Notes: a model not told the origin generated them from the letters alone. Shown: positions 17,003 to 26,468, numbered from the stretch's first letter. The stretch is DNA of 64,000 nt from Novosphingobium sp. Leaf2 (GCF_001421325.1 NZ_LMJY01000021.1:80479-144478); one strand, 5' to 3'. Numbers and translations are program-made.

Positions 17003-19033
17003 GTGCGGCTTGCTGTTGGTGTGTGTTTGGCGACGCTGCTCGCCGCAGGGGTCGTTCATGCGGACAGTAATCAGGTGCTGCGCGGGCCGGCCCCGAAATG
17101 GGTGGTGCCATCGCAACCCTTGCCGGTTCCCGCTGATGCGGCGGGGGCGGTATTTTTCCGCCAGCAGGATGTCGAAGTGCATCTCGATGGAAAAGGCCAG
17201 CAGCAATACTCGGCGTTCCGGGTGAAGATACTCCATCCCAACGCCTTGCAGATCGGCAATCTGTCGCTGGCCTGGAACCCGGCCGCCGGTTCACCGCAAG
17301 TGCACGTTATCAAGATCTACCGCGACGGCGAAGTGATCGACGTTTTGCAGAAGGCCGCATTCGAAATCCTGCGGCGCGAAGACCAGTTGGAGGCCGCGCG
17401 GCTTGACGGCAATCTGACCGCCGTGCTGCGGGTGCCGGACCTGCGGGTGGGTGATGAGCTGGAATTCGCAGCCACGCTGCACACGAGCGATCCCACACTG
17501 GGCAAGGACGATGCCGGACTGCTGGTTCTGGGCGGTGCGCCCGCGCCGGGCCGCTATCACCTGCGGCTCAGTTGGGAGCAAGGCTACAAGCCGGCTGTCA
17601 AGATGACCGCGGATATGATGAAAGTGGCGCAGCAGGGCGCCGAGGCGGTGGATTACCGGTTCGATAATCCGCCCGCGCTGACGCCGGCCAAGGATGCCCC
17701 GCCGCGCTATCAATGGCAGCGGGTGGTGGAATACAGCAGCTTTGGCGATTGGCAGTCCATATCCCGGCGTTTCGCGCCGCTGTTCGTGCGCGCGGCCAGC
17801 CTGGGGGCCAGCTCGCCGCTTAAGCAGGAGGCCGCGCGCATCATGGCCGCCAATCCGCTAGCGCTCGAACGGGCCGCCGCCGCGCTCAAGCTGGTCCAGC
17901 AGGACGTGCGTTACATCTACGTCGGGCTTAACGGCGGCAATCTCACACCCGCCACGGCGCAGGATACGTGGCAGCGCCGCTACGGCGATTGCAAGGCAAA
18001 GACCGCGCTGCTGCTGGCCCTGCTGGGCGAGATGGGGATCGAGGGGCAGCCCGTGCTCGTCAACAACAGCGGCGGGGACGACGGAATGGACGAGCGGCTG
18101 CCCAGTCCGCGCATGTTCGATCACGTGCTGGTGCGGGCGGTGATTGATGGCAAACGCTATTGGCTGGATGGCACGCTGCCTCCGGTGGCGGGTCCGGTGG
18201 TCGAGCCGATCGTGCCGTATGAATGGGTGCTGCCGCTGACCGGGCAGGGCAGCGGACTGGAACATCTGGCCTGGAAGCCCGCCACGCGGCCCGACGGGTT
18301 GACCCTGTTCGAGTTCGATGCCCGGCAGGGCTTCGACAAGCCGGCCAGGATCACTAGCACCACGATCAAACGCGGGATCGAGGGCTTGCAAGAGGATGTG
18401 CAGTTGTCCGCCGTGACGCCGGCACAGATGCTCGCCGCCTTCCGCCAGAATGCGATCGGCGATACCTGGCAGACGATCGAGGATGTGAAGTGGCGGTATG
18501 ACCAGAAGGCACAGGCCAGCGTGCTGATGATCGTTGGCACCGGCACGATCAACTGGGAAGACCAGGGCCGTGGATCGAAAGCGCTGGCATTGGCCGGCGG
18601 CGGCTTCAGCCCGCCGGAAAGGCGCCTGCGCGCGGCCGAGCAGGCCCAGGATCTGCCGTTCTACGACAAACCGAACTTCGACTGCCGCGTCACCACCGTG
18701 CGCTTGCCCACGACCACCAAACCGGGGCAGTGGTCGTTCAAGGACGATATCGACACGCGCATGTTCGGCCGTCACTATTACCGCGCCTTCGAATTGCGCG
18801 ACGGGGCCTTGCGCATGGTCCGCGGCTCGCGCACCGAGCAGAAGGAAGTGGACGCCGCCGTCGCCCGGCATGACAATGACCGCATCGCCAGGTTCGATAA
18901 CAGCATGGCCTGGATCACGTATGACCCGAGTGGCGAGAGCGCCCCGCCCAAAGCACCCATACCCGTGCCCGCGACGTACGATATCGACTGGACGGCGGAC
19001 AACCTGCCGTGCCAACCCCAGATGGGAAAATAA
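17003..19033 (+). CDS. Secreted DUF3857 domain/transglutaminase-like protein
   Basis: The protein has 676 residues from GTG 17003, chosen because AGGGGG lies just upstream and a signal peptide follows at once (LAVGVCLATLLAAGVVHA). The N-terminal half is the DUF3857 beta domain (FRVKILHPNALQIGN onward). A transglutaminase-like core follows with Cys in RYGDCKAKTALL (about residue 328), His in FDHVLVRA (about 373) and Asp in YWLDGT (about 387), so the catalytic triad is complete. Such exported proteins are common in sphingomonads and Bacteroidota; cross-linking, peptidase or amide-transfer roles are all possible. Convergent with the DUF1275 gene. Confidence 0.88.
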   Translation: MRLAVGVCLATLLAAGVVHADSNQVLRGPAPKWVVPSQPLPVPADAAGAVFFRQQDVEVHLDGKGQQQYSAFRVKILHPNALQIGNLSLAWNPAAGSPQVHVIKIYRDGEVIDVLQKAAFEILRREDQLEAARLDGNLTAVLRVPDLRVGDELEFAATLHTSDPTLGKDDAGLLVLGGAPAPGRYHLRLSWEQGYKPAVKMTADMMKVAQQGAEAVDYRFDNPPALTPAKDAPPRYQWQRVVEYSSFGDWQSISRRFAPLFVRAASLGASSPLKQEAARIMAANPLALERAAAALKLVQQDVRYIYVGLNGGNLTPATAQDTWQRRYGDCKAKTALLLALLGEMGIEGQPVLVNNSGGDDGMDERLPSPRMFDHVLVRAVIDGKRYWLDGTLPPVAGPVVEPIVPYEWVLPLTGQGSGLEHLAWKPATRPDGLTLFEFDARQGFDKPARITSTTIKRGIEGLQEDVQLSAVTPAQMLAAFRQNAIGDTWQTIEDVKWRYDQKAQASVLMIVGTGTINWEDQGRGSKALALAGGGFSPPERRLRAAEQAQDLPFYDKPNFDCRVTTVRLPTTTKPGQWSFKDDIDTRMFGRHYYRAFELRDGALRMVRGSRTEQKEVDAAVARHDNDRIARFDNSMAWITYDPSGESAPPKAPIPVPATYDIDWTADNLPCQPQMGK

Positions 19034-19081
19034 CGCCGGGCGTCCCTGCTTTGAACGGGGCGGGGTCGCGTTGCGTCTGCT

Positions 19082-19783
19082 TCAGGCGCCTGCAGGACGC
19101 TTAGCTGCAGGGTGGAGCGCGCAGGCTATCGTGCCGGTGAGAACGAGCGCGCCGGCAAGGATAAGCGCCGTCGACAGGCCCCAGCGCGAGACGAACACGG
19201 CGCCGATTGCAGCCCCTGCGAAAATTGCCACTACTGCCGCGATCCGGCGCCCTGCGTTGGGATTGTCACCGCCCGCCAGACCGGAATCCGCCGCCAGGCC
19301 GGTCAGCGTCAAGGTGAGCACGGTGGTCGTCAGGTCGGGTATCTTGAGCTGGCGGATCGTGGCGTTGCGAAAGCCCATGGTGACGGCGGTCAGCGCGATG
19401 ATCGCATACAGCCGAACGTCTGGGGACTGGGTCGCGACATCGAAGCCGATCGCGACGAGCGCGGCGATCCAGAGCAGACCTGCCTCGACCAGCGCCGCGA
19501 TCAACAGCCAGCGGCGCAGCGGCCGGGAGGCATGCGCCTTGCCGGTGCGGCCGGCGACCAGCGCGCCAAGGAGGAAAGCGGCGATCGCGACGATGTAGGA
19601 CAGCGCGTGGAAGTTGGGCGTGCCGGCTGCGGCGAACCCCAGAAACACAACGTTGCCGGTCATGTTGGCGGTGAAAACCTTGCCCAGCCCAAGCACGCTG
19701 ATCGCATCGACCAGACCGGTGGCGACGGAGAGGGTCAGCATCAGCGGTACCCGCGGATCGAACGATGAAGGCGTGGCGTTCAT
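19082..19783 (-). CDS. YoaK family membrane protein (DUF1275)
   Basis: This is a 233-residue protein with about six hydrophobic helices. ATGLVDAISVLGLGKVFTANMTGN contains the conserved DUF1275 opening (VDAISVL... and F-x-A-x-MTGN); helix 4-5 region and the end (LILAGALVLTGTIACAL) also fit. Family function is unknown. It is the last gene of the eight-gene minus-strand run that starts at 26369, 17 bases after the porin gene. Confidence 0.87.
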   Translation of the reverse strand: MNATPSSFDPRVPLMLTLSVATGLVDAISVLGLGKVFTANMTGNVVFLGFAAAGTPNFHALSYIVAIAAFLLGALVAGRTGKAHASRPLRRWLLIAALVEAGLLWIAALVAIGFDVATQSPDVRLYAIIALTAVTMGFRNATIRQLKIPDLTTTVLTLTLTGLAADSGLAGGDNPNAGRRIAAVVAIFAGAAIGAVFVSRWGLSTALILAGALVLTGTIACALHPAAKRPAGA

Positions 19784-19799
19784 GGTTTGCAGTCCTTTG

Positions 19800-21248
19800 T
19801 CAAAACCGGAAATTGCTCTCGAACCCGAGCATCGTGATTGTCTTGGCGGGGCCGGTCTGGCGAATGAAGCCGCCGGGCGCGAAGACGGAGAAAGAGGTAG
19901 ACAGTTCCAGCTCGGGCATCGTCTGCCAGGCGAGCGTGGCTTCGGCTTCCTTGCCGATGAAGCGCGCGGTGGCGGTGCCGGGCGCGCGGATCAGATTGCC
20001 GGGGATGTCATACACCCCGTCGCTGCGCGCATAGCGCCAGTAGGCCATCCCGGCGAGACTGGCCGAGACTTTCGGCGAAAGCGCCATCGCGACACGCGGA
20101 TTGACGTTGATGATGTTGGTCGGCCCGACCGGCGACAGTTCGCCAAAATACTTGCCCTTGGGAAACAAGGCGTTGAACGTCCCCAGACGTCCGTCACCGG
20201 GCCGCGTATCGCCGCTGACGACATTGATGCGCAGAACCGCGTCCGGGGCCAGCGGCGCTTTGGGAAACGCACGGCCAATCTCGGTGCCGAGCGTCCAGGC
20301 CCCGATCCTTTGCCCCGCGAATCGGCCGAACTGCACGATACCCTCGACATTCCAGTGCCAGTTGGCGGCATGGCCGAAAACACGGGCACCGACGCTGCGG
20401 CGCACTTCGCGCCCCGTCAGCCCGCCGAACGTTGCGGCCGTATTACGGTAGTCCAGGTAATAAAGGTCAAGGCCGGAGCCGGCGCCGATCGCTGGCACAG
20501 TCATGTAGGCGCCGCGCAGCGATCTGGTGCGCGAGCGGGTATTGTCAAAGCTGCGGGTGCCTGACTGCACCGGATGCACCGCCAGCACGGTGATTGCCGC
20601 ACCCCGCAGGGATAACAGGGCGCGTACCCCGTCGAAGGCGAGCGGCACGTTCGGCCCATAGCGCGTGCCGACGAGACGCTCGGACCCCAGCGACAGCATC
20701 TGCCGGCCAACGCGCAGGGTTGCGCCCGCGCTCGTCGTGCTGCCGGTGTCCGCTGCGCCGATGCGCACATCGACGAAACCCTGCAGCAGATCGACGCCAG
20801 TCTGGTCTACCGGACCGGCGGCAGGCGCGACGCCCACGGCATAGGCCACGATTGGCTGCACGAAGCCGCGCACGCCGATGGCGCCGGTGCCGATATGCAG
20901 ATCCGCATACGGCATCGCGCGCAGCCACAGGTAGCTGTCATTCGGGGCCGGGGCACTGCCCCACAGATTGTGCCGGTAATTCTCGCTTCGGGCGCGAAGT
21001 TCGATGCCGGTGGTGAGGTAGGCATCGCTTTGGAGCGGGATGTATTTGAACGGGTCCGTCCAATGCGCGTCTCGCTGTGCCGGATCGGCCAGTTGCGTCC
21101 AGTGTTCATCGTAGCGGGTGATCGTCAGGGTGGGCGCCTGCCACGCTTCCGTCGCTGTGGCAGGCGCGGCCCCAGGTTCGGCCTGGGGCTCGGTCTGGGC
21201 CGCCGCCGGGACGGCGACACAGACCGCCAGAAGTGCAAGGCTACGCAC
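19800..21248 (-). CDS. Outer-membrane porin, alginate-export (AlgE-like) family
   Basis: The protein has 482 residues if started at GTG 21248, which overlaps the DoxX stop (GTGCGTAG), has AAAGG upstream and begins directly with a signal peptide (SLALLAVCVAVPAAAQ). An open frame extends to 21329 but overlaps DoxX. The mature part is a beta-barrel with the pattern of the alginate_exp family: SDAYLTTGIELRARSENYR, LRVGRQMLSLGSERLVGTR, FDGVRALLSL, and a final FESNFRF strand ending in aromatic. Members let small organic molecules or polysaccharides cross the outer membrane. Here it may serve the substrate of the surrounding hydrolases. Confidence 0.85.
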   Translation of the reverse strand: MRSLALLAVCVAVPAAAQTEPQAEPGAAPATATEAWQAPTLTITRYDEHWTQLADPAQRDAHWTDPFKYIPLQSDAYLTTGIELRARSENYRHNLWGSAPAPNDSYLWLRAMPYADLHIGTGAIGVRGFVQPIVAYAVGVAPAAGPVDQTGVDLLQGFVDVRIGAADTGSTTSAGATLRVGRQMLSLGSERLVGTRYGPNVPLAFDGVRALLSLRGAAITVLAVHPVQSGTRSFDNTRSRTRSLRGAYMTVPAIGAGSGLDLYYLDYRNTAATFGGLTGREVRRSVGARVFGHAANWHWNVEGIVQFGRFAGQRIGAWTLGTEIGRAFPKAPLAPDAVLRINVVSGDTRPGDGRLGTFNALFPKGKYFGELSPVGPTNIINVNPRVAMALSPKVSASLAGMAYWRYARSDGVYDIPGNLIRAPGTATARFIGKEAEATLAWQTMPELELSTSFSVFAPGGFIRQTGPAKTITMLGFESNFRF

Positions 21249-21684
21249 GCCGCGTGGCCTTTCGACGCTGTTCACCCTCCGCCACCAATGCCGCAAGAAC
21301 GAAGCCGCCGATAAGGCCGAGATGCTCAAAGAAGGCGTTGGTGGCCATGAACCGTTCCTGCCCCGCAGGCATGGTCCAGAAAGCGTTGGCGGTGATCGCG
21401 GCCAGCAGCGTAAAGATGCCCAGCATCCCGGCCCCCAGCCACACCAGTCGCCCGGACAGGATCAACAGCGGTCCGGTGATCTCGATCGCGATCGTCAGCG
21501 CCGCCCAGACCATCGGCGGATGCATCCCGAAATGCGCCTGCTCGGCAACCGCCGCTTGCCAGTCGCTCGCCTTGACGATGCCGCCCAGCAGGTAGGCGCC
21601 GCACAAGGCGAGGCGGGCGATAAAGCCTGTCCAGCGCCAATCCAGAATGGCGTCGACAAGGCGAGGGTCATTGCGCAAGTCCAT
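21241..21684 (-). CDS. DoxX family membrane protein
   Basis: This is a 147-residue four-helix membrane protein of the DoxX/SURF4-like family: LALCGAYLLGGIVKASDW, HFGMHPPMVWAALTIAIEITGPLLIL (first 14 residues carry the loop) and AFFEHLGLIGGFVLAAL are conserved positions. Function in this family is loosely tied to thiosulfate oxidation or thiol-redox processes and is not settled. Two bases separate it from the VOC gene upstream and it overlaps the porin gene. Confidence 0.85.
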   Translation of the reverse strand: MDLRNDPRLVDAILDWRWTGFIARLALCGAYLLGGIVKASDWQAAVAEQAHFGMHPPMVWAALTIAIEITGPLLILSGRLVWLGAGMLGIFTLLAAITANAFWTMPAGQERFMATNAFFEHLGLIGGFVLAALVAEGEQRRKATRRA

Positions 21685-21686
21685 GA

Positions 21687-22592
21687 TCAGGGTTTCACAG
21701 GTGCGTGAATTTCGGCGATATAGCCGCCGGGAAAGCGGACCATCGCGGACTGGCGATCGCCTGCAGTATGCGCCGCCACCAGCGTTTCGACGCCTGCCGC
21801 CTTTGCCTTTTCAAGCGTCTGGGCAAGGTTGGCGACGGTATAGCCGGTCAGCTCGTGCCCGTAAGGCCACGGGACTTGCCCGTCCGACACGATCACATGC
21901 ATGTCGCCATAGCCCGAGCGGAGCAGCACCCGGCGGTACGTCTTGCCCGGCTCACCGATGTCAGCGCCGTCCCTGGTGCGATCGTCCAGCACTTTGGCAT
22001 GGGCATAGCCGCTCCAGCTTTTGAGAAAGGCGCTTGCGGCATCGCTGGTCAGGTAGACGCGGTTTTCGGGCACGGTCTGCAAGGCGGGATAGCTGGGCTT
22101 GCTGGTGTGCCAGTAGAACTGCATGTTCACGCCGCCCGGCCACTGCACCACGACATCGCGCCCGATCGGATCGGGAAAGGTGGTGATGAGCCGCACCGCG
22201 CCGTGCTTGCGGGCAGCGGCGACAGCCGCATCCATATCGCTGACGAGGTAGCCGGTGCGCTCGTGCCCAAAGGGATAGGGGATCGGCGTCAGAAAGCCGA
22301 AACCGGACACGGTGCCCGCCGGGGTCAGCGCAAGCTGCGATTTGGTCTTGCTCGGCGTCGGGGTAACCTGGAACTGGCCCTGCGGGCTAAGCTTGCCGCC
22401 GAAGGTGGCGACAAAGCTTTGCATAAACGCATCGTATTGCTGCTGCGGCACGTACACATGGGTCGTATCGTATTGTGGGCCGACCGAATAATCGGGCGTT
22501 GTCTGGGCGGCCTGCCCGGCCTGGGCGGTGGCGGGTGCAGCTGTCGCCATCGTGGTGGCGAGCAGCAGGGCGAACATTCTGGTCATGGTCAT
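21687..22592 (-). CDS. Exported VOC (glyoxalase/bleomycin-resistance fold) family protein
   Basis: The protein has 301 residues with a signal peptide (MFALLLATTMATAAPATAQA). The mature part contains two VOC modules: the first from YDTTHVYVPQQQYDAF to PIPYPFGHERTGYLV, the second from RVLLRSGYGDMHVIVSDG to WPYGHELTGYTV, with the closing FPGGYIAEIHAP. VOC proteins bind divalent metal and catalyse diverse reactions; a periplasmic one is less common. A second ATG six bases in (22586) has better spacing to AAAGGA and may be the true start. Confidence 0.82.
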   Translation of the reverse strand: MTMTRMFALLLATTMATAAPATAQAGQAAQTTPDYSVGPQYDTTHVYVPQQQYDAFMQSFVATFGGKLSPQGQFQVTPTPSKTKSQLALTPAGTVSGFGFLTPIPYPFGHERTGYLVSDMDAAVAAARKHGAVRLITTFPDPIGRDVVVQWPGGVNMQFYWHTSKPSYPALQTVPENRVYLTSDAASAFLKSWSGYAHAKVLDDRTRDGADIGEPGKTYRRVLLRSGYGDMHVIVSDGQVPWPYGHELTGYTVANLAQTLEKAKAAGVETLVAAHTAGDRQSAMVRFPGGYIAEIHAPVKP

Positions 22593-22613
22593 TCCTTTCG
22601 TGATGAGGATAAA

Positions 22614-24461
22614 TCAGACGGCCCAGCAGCCGCAGCCGAATGCGCCCCAAAAGCTTTGCACATCGGCAACCGGCACATCGCGGCCCAGCGCTGCGGCATG
22701 GTCGTGGCCGTGAACCGCGCAGCCGCTGGCACAGCCGCAGGCATCGGCAAGCTTGGCCGAGGCTTCGGGCGTGCGGTGGTAGCCGCCGAATGTTGCGACC
22801 GGCGACCAGTCCGGCATCGGTTTGGGCAGCGCCGGCGCAAGCGGCGCATAATCGCCCTCGCCGAACACTACTTTGCCGCCAAGCACCGTCAGCACCGAGC
22901 GAAGGTGCGGAATGTCGCGTTCGGGCACGGTGAAATAGTCATCCGAAAGGACCGCCACGTCAGCAAGCTGGCCCGCTTTGATTTGCCCTTTCTTGCCGAC
23001 CTCGCTGGAAAACCAGGTGTTTTCGTGCGTCCACATCGCCAGCGCCTTTTCGCGGCTTACGCGGTTTGCGCCCGGATACAGGCCAAGTCCGCCGACCGTC
23101 CGGCCCGTTACCAGCCAGTTGAGCGACACCCAGGGGTTGTAACTGGCGACGCGCGTGGCATCTGTGCCGGCACCCACATGGAGCCCGGCCGCCAGCATCT
23201 TGGCGATGGGCGGGGTGCGCTCGGCTGCCTTCGCGCCATAGCGTTCGACGAAGTATTCGCCCTGATAGGCCATGCGGTGCTGGATAGCGATCCCGCCCCC
23301 CAACGCGGCGATGCGGTCTATGTTGCGGTCGCTGATCGTCTCGGCATGATCGAAGAACCAGTTGATCCCGTCGAACGGAATGTCCCTGGCGACTTTCTCG
23401 TACACGTCGAGGGCGCGCCCGATCGTCTGGTCATACGTCGCGTGGAGGCGCCAGGGCCATTTATGCTCGGCCAGCAGGCGGATGACTGGCTCAAGATCGC
23501 CTTCCATGCTGGGCGGCATGTCCGGGCGTTCGACGCGGAAATCCTCGAAGTCTGCAGCGGAATAGACCAGCATCTCCCCCGCGCCGTTGTGGCGATAGGT
23601 GTCATCGCCCTGTCCGGGGCTGACCTGCTTTACCCACCCTTGAAAGTCGGCAAGCTCCTCCTTGGGTTTTTGCGTGAACAGGTTGTAGCTGATCCGCAAG
23701 GTCAGGTGGCCATCGGCGTGCAGCTTCTCGATGATGGTGTAATCGTCGGGATAGTTCTGGAACCCGCCGCCCGCGTCGATCACGCCGGTAACGCCCAGCG
23801 CGTTCATTTCGCGCATGAAGTGGCGCGTGGAATTAAGCTGATATTCCGGCGGCAGCTTGGGTCCTTTGGCGAGCGTGGAATACAAGATGGTGGCGTTGGG
23901 CTGCGCCAGCAGCAGCCCGGTGGGGTTGCCTGCTGCGTCGCGCACGATCTCGCCGCCGGGCGGGTTGGGGGTGTCCTTGGTGTAGCCCACCACGCGCAGG
24001 GCCGCCGCGTTCAACAGCGCGCGGTCGTACAGGTGGAGGATGAACACCGGCGTATCGGGCGCGACCGCGTTGAGTTCGGCGATCGTGGGCAAGCGTTTTT
24101 CCGCGAACTGGTGTTCGGTGAAGCCGCCGACGACGCGCACCCATTGCGGGGCGGGGGTGTTATCGACCTGGCGCTTGAGCATCGCCATCGCGTCAGCCAG
24201 GCTGGGCACACCGTCCCAGCGCAGCTCCATGTTATAGTTCAGCCCGCCCCGGATGATGTGCATGTGGCTGTCGATCAGGCCGGGAATGATGCGGCGGCCC
24301 TTGGCGTCGATGACTGTAGCGTGTGGCACGGCGGCGGCGCGCACGTCCTGCTCGCTGCCCACCGCCAGGAATGTGCCATCCCTGATGGCGATGGCCTGCG
24401 CCTGCGGGTTCTCGCGGTCGAGGGTGGTTACTTTCGCGTTAACGAGGATGAGGTCGGTCAT
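22614..24461 (-). CDS. Amidohydrolase family protein (YtcJ-like) with Cys/His-rich tail
   Basis: The 615-residue protein is a metal-dependent hydrolase. It has the N-terminal beta domain (LILVNAKVTTLDRENPQA), metal motif PGLIDSHMHI (about 59-68), and internal HATYD, FDHAE and HVGAGTDATR motifs of the YtcJ/amidohydrolase-3 group. The C-terminus is unusual: Cys 575, 577, 581, 610, 612 and His 584, 586, 588 form a compact cluster resembling a metal site. AAGGA precedes ATG 24461. The substrate is probably an N-acyl or amide compound but is not deducible. Confidence 0.88.
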   Translation of the reverse strand: MTDLILVNAKVTTLDRENPQAQAIAIRDGTFLAVGSEQDVRAAAVPHATVIDAKGRRIIPGLIDSHMHIIRGGLNYNMELRWDGVPSLADAMAMLKRQVDNTPAPQWVRVVGGFTEHQFAEKRLPTIAELNAVAPDTPVFILHLYDRALLNAAALRVVGYTKDTPNPPGGEIVRDAAGNPTGLLLAQPNATILYSTLAKGPKLPPEYQLNSTRHFMREMNALGVTGVIDAGGGFQNYPDDYTIIEKLHADGHLTLRISYNLFTQKPKEELADFQGWVKQVSPGQGDDTYRHNGAGEMLVYSAADFEDFRVERPDMPPSMEGDLEPVIRLLAEHKWPWRLHATYDQTIGRALDVYEKVARDIPFDGINWFFDHAETISDRNIDRIAALGGGIAIQHRMAYQGEYFVERYGAKAAERTPPIAKMLAAGLHVGAGTDATRVASYNPWVSLNWLVTGRTVGGLGLYPGANRVSREKALAMWTHENTWFSSEVGKKGQIKAGQLADVAVLSDDYFTVPERDIPHLRSVLTVLGGKVVFGEGDYAPLAPALPKPMPDWSPVATFGGYHRTPEASAKLADACGCASGCAVHGHDHAAALGRDVPVADVQSFWGAFGCGCWAV

Positions 24462-24495
24462 AGCATGTTCCTTGTGGCGGCGGGCAGGGGGCAGG

Positions 24496-24759
24496 TCATG
24501 CGTCGCGCGGGCGCGCGGTGGCGGACGTGTCGCCCGGCAGGCGGCCGAGCACGGGCTCGGTGCAGGTGGTGGCGATCGCGGTCGCCACCGTCTCGCCGGC
24601 GATCACACTGCGCACGATCGGCACCACCTGCTCGCCAAGCAGTATCCCGAGCAGGCCGATCAGCGCGATCGCGGGCGGGGCGGGCGACTTGACGCCAAGC
24701 AGACTGTAGATCCCGCCGACCAGAAGGCCGGCGGCAAGCGCGATCAGATAGGGTTTCAT
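24496..24759 (-). CDS. XapX domain small membrane protein (DUF1427)
   Basis: This 87-residue protein has two predicted helices. KPYLIALAAGLLVGGIYSLL and SPAPPAIALIGLLGILLGEQ are the conserved XapX/DUF1427 segments, after which the protein ends in a polar tail. GAGGAG lies upstream of ATG 24759. XapX proteins are named after the xanthosine operon of E. coli but have no established function. It sits between the amidohydrolase and the alpha/beta hydrolase, an arrangement often seen in such operons. Confidence 0.85.
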   Translation of the reverse strand: MKPYLIALAAGLLVGGIYSLLGVKSPAPPAIALIGLLGILLGEQVVPIVRSVIAGETVATAIATTCTEPVLGRLPGDTSATARPRDA

Positions 24760-24797
24760 CGCAAGGTGCTCCTCAAGCGTCAGGACAGGGGGACCGA

Positions 24798-25640
24798 TCA
24801 GGCGCGAATGAACGCGAGCAGATCGGCGTTGAGGACCTCCGCGTTTACGGTAAGCATGCCGTGCGAGTAGCCCGTGTAGACCTTCTTGGTCGCGTTCGGC
24901 AGCAGCGCAGCCTGCAGTTCCACCGCGTTGGTGTATGGCACGATCTGGTCGTCATCGCCCTGCATCACCAGCGTGGGAACGGTGATGGCCTTCAGGTCAT
25001 CGGTCTGATCGGTCTCCGAAAACGCCTTGATGCCTTCGTAGTGGGCCAGCGCGCTGCCGGTCATCCCCTGCCGCCACCAGTTGTCGATCACCGGCTCGAT
25101 GACCGTCGCGCCGGGACGGTTGAAGCCGTAGAAGGGACCGGCAGCAAGATCACGGAAGAACTGCGCGCGATTGGCGGCCAGCGCGGCGCGCAAGCCATCG
25201 AACACCGACATCGGCAGACCGCCGGGATAGCGTTCGGTCTTGACCATGATCGGCGGCACCGCGCTCACCAGCACCGCCTTGGCGACCCGGCCTTGTGGCT
25301 GGCCGTACTGCGCGACATAACGGGCAACTTCGCCGCCACCGGTGGAATGGCCGATGTGCACCGCGTTCTTCAGGTCCAGATGCTCTGCGACCGCCGAAGC
25401 GTCCGCCGCATAGTGGTCCATGTCATGGCCCGTATCGACCTGCGCCGAACGTCCGTGGCCGCGCCGATCGTGCGCAACGACACGGTAGCCGTGGCCAAGG
25501 AAGAACAGCATCTGTGCGTCCCAGTCGTCCGAGGACAGCGGCCAGCCATGATGGAAAACGATCGGTTGGGCGTCCTTTGGACCCCAGTCCTTGAAAAAGA
25601 TGTCGGTGCCGTCTGTGGTGGTGATGAAGCCGCTGGTCAT
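24798..25640 (-). CDS. Alpha/beta hydrolase (non-heme chloroperoxidase-like)
   Basis: The protein has 280 residues. The oxyanion motif HHGWPLSSDDW is near residue 30, the nucleophile elbow GHSTGGGE places Ser at 99, and GDDDQIVPY plus GYSHGML near the end supply the acid and His. This pattern is typical of the non-heme chloroperoxidase/arylesterase subgroup; peroxidase activity in that group is a side reaction, so a hydrolase or esterase role is more likely. It is the second gene of the minus-strand run. Confidence 0.9.
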   Translation of the reverse strand: MTSGFITTTDGTDIFFKDWGPKDAQPIVFHHGWPLSSDDWDAQMLFFLGHGYRVVAHDRRGHGRSAQVDTGHDMDHYAADASAVAEHLDLKNAVHIGHSTGGGEVARYVAQYGQPQGRVAKAVLVSAVPPIMVKTERYPGGLPMSVFDGLRAALAANRAQFFRDLAAGPFYGFNRPGATVIEPVIDNWWRQGMTGSALAHYEGIKAFSETDQTDDLKAITVPTLVMQGDDDQIVPYTNAVELQAALLPNATKKVYTGYSHGMLTVNAEVLNADLLAFIRA

Positions 25641-25709
25641 GGTCGGTACTCCGTTAGGGTGAGTATGGATGGATAGATTGAATGCTGCTGCTGGTGCGGG
25701 AAAGGATGA

Positions 25710-26369
25710 TCAGCCGTGACCACCTTCGGAAGCGCCGAACATGGTCTTGGCGTAGGTGACGCCCAGCCCGTATGCGCCGCCCAGCTTCCGGGCGATGCCG
25801 GTGGTGGAATCGTAGGTTTCGGTGCGGGCCCAGTCACGCTGAAGTTCAAGCAGATACTGCAGCGACGTCATCGGCTTGGCCCCAAGCTGGATCATCCGCT
25901 GCACCGCGCGCTCATGCGCTTCGGCGGAGATGTCACCGCAGGCGTCGGCGATGAAATAAGCATCGAAACCCTGGTCGATCGCGGAGGCGACCGGACCGAC
26001 GATGCAAACGCTGGTCCACAGGCCGGCGAACACGATCCGCTCCTTGCCGATGCGATTGACCTGGTCGATAACCGCTGCATCCTCCCACGTGTTCATCGAC
26101 GTGCGATCGAGCATGGGCTGATGGTCGAACGCCTCGACGATCTCGTCGAACATCGGGCCGGAGAAGCTCTTCTCCGCAACCGTGGTCAGTATGGTCGGTA
26201 CGCCGAACGACTTGGCGGCATGGCTGACGAGCGCGGCATTGTTGCGCAGCTGGGTGGTGTCGATCGACTTCGTCGCGAACGCCATCTGCGACTGAAAGTC
26301 GATGAGGATGAGCATGTGATCGCTGGGCGAGATAAGCGTTTTGCCGGGGGTCGGGGTGGCAGTAGGCAT
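25710..26369 (-). CDS. Isochorismatase-like cysteine hydrolase
   Basis: The protein has 219 residues from ATG 26369, preceded by GGAAGG; the much longer open frame upstream (to 27749) is antisense to the sigma and FecR genes. The isochorismatase fold is shown by MLILIDFQSQM (catalytic Asp about 24) and FAGLWTSVCIVGPVASAI (nucleophile Cys about 121). These enzymes hydrolyse amides or vinyl ethers (nicotinamide, N-carbamoyl compounds, isochorismate). It is first in the run, with a 69-bp gap before the alpha/beta hydrolase, and a palindrome lies about 100 bases upstream. Confidence 0.9.
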   Translation of the reverse strand: MPTATPTPGKTLISPSDHMLILIDFQSQMAFATKSIDTTQLRNNAALVSHAAKSFGVPTILTTVAEKSFSGPMFDEIVEAFDHQPMLDRTSMNTWEDAAVIDQVNRIGKERIVFAGLWTSVCIVGPVASAIDQGFDAYFIADACGDISAEAHERAVQRMIQLGAKPMTSLQYLLELQRDWARTETYDSTTGIARKLGGAYGLGVTYAKTMFGASEGGHG

Positions 26370-26468
26370 GGGGTTTTCCTTCCGTGGGTAAAGCAGGTTT
26401 CGATTGGCTGGACCAAGAGTTAGGGCACAAAGCGACACAGGAATATCCGGATAAGATCGAGGTAGTTG

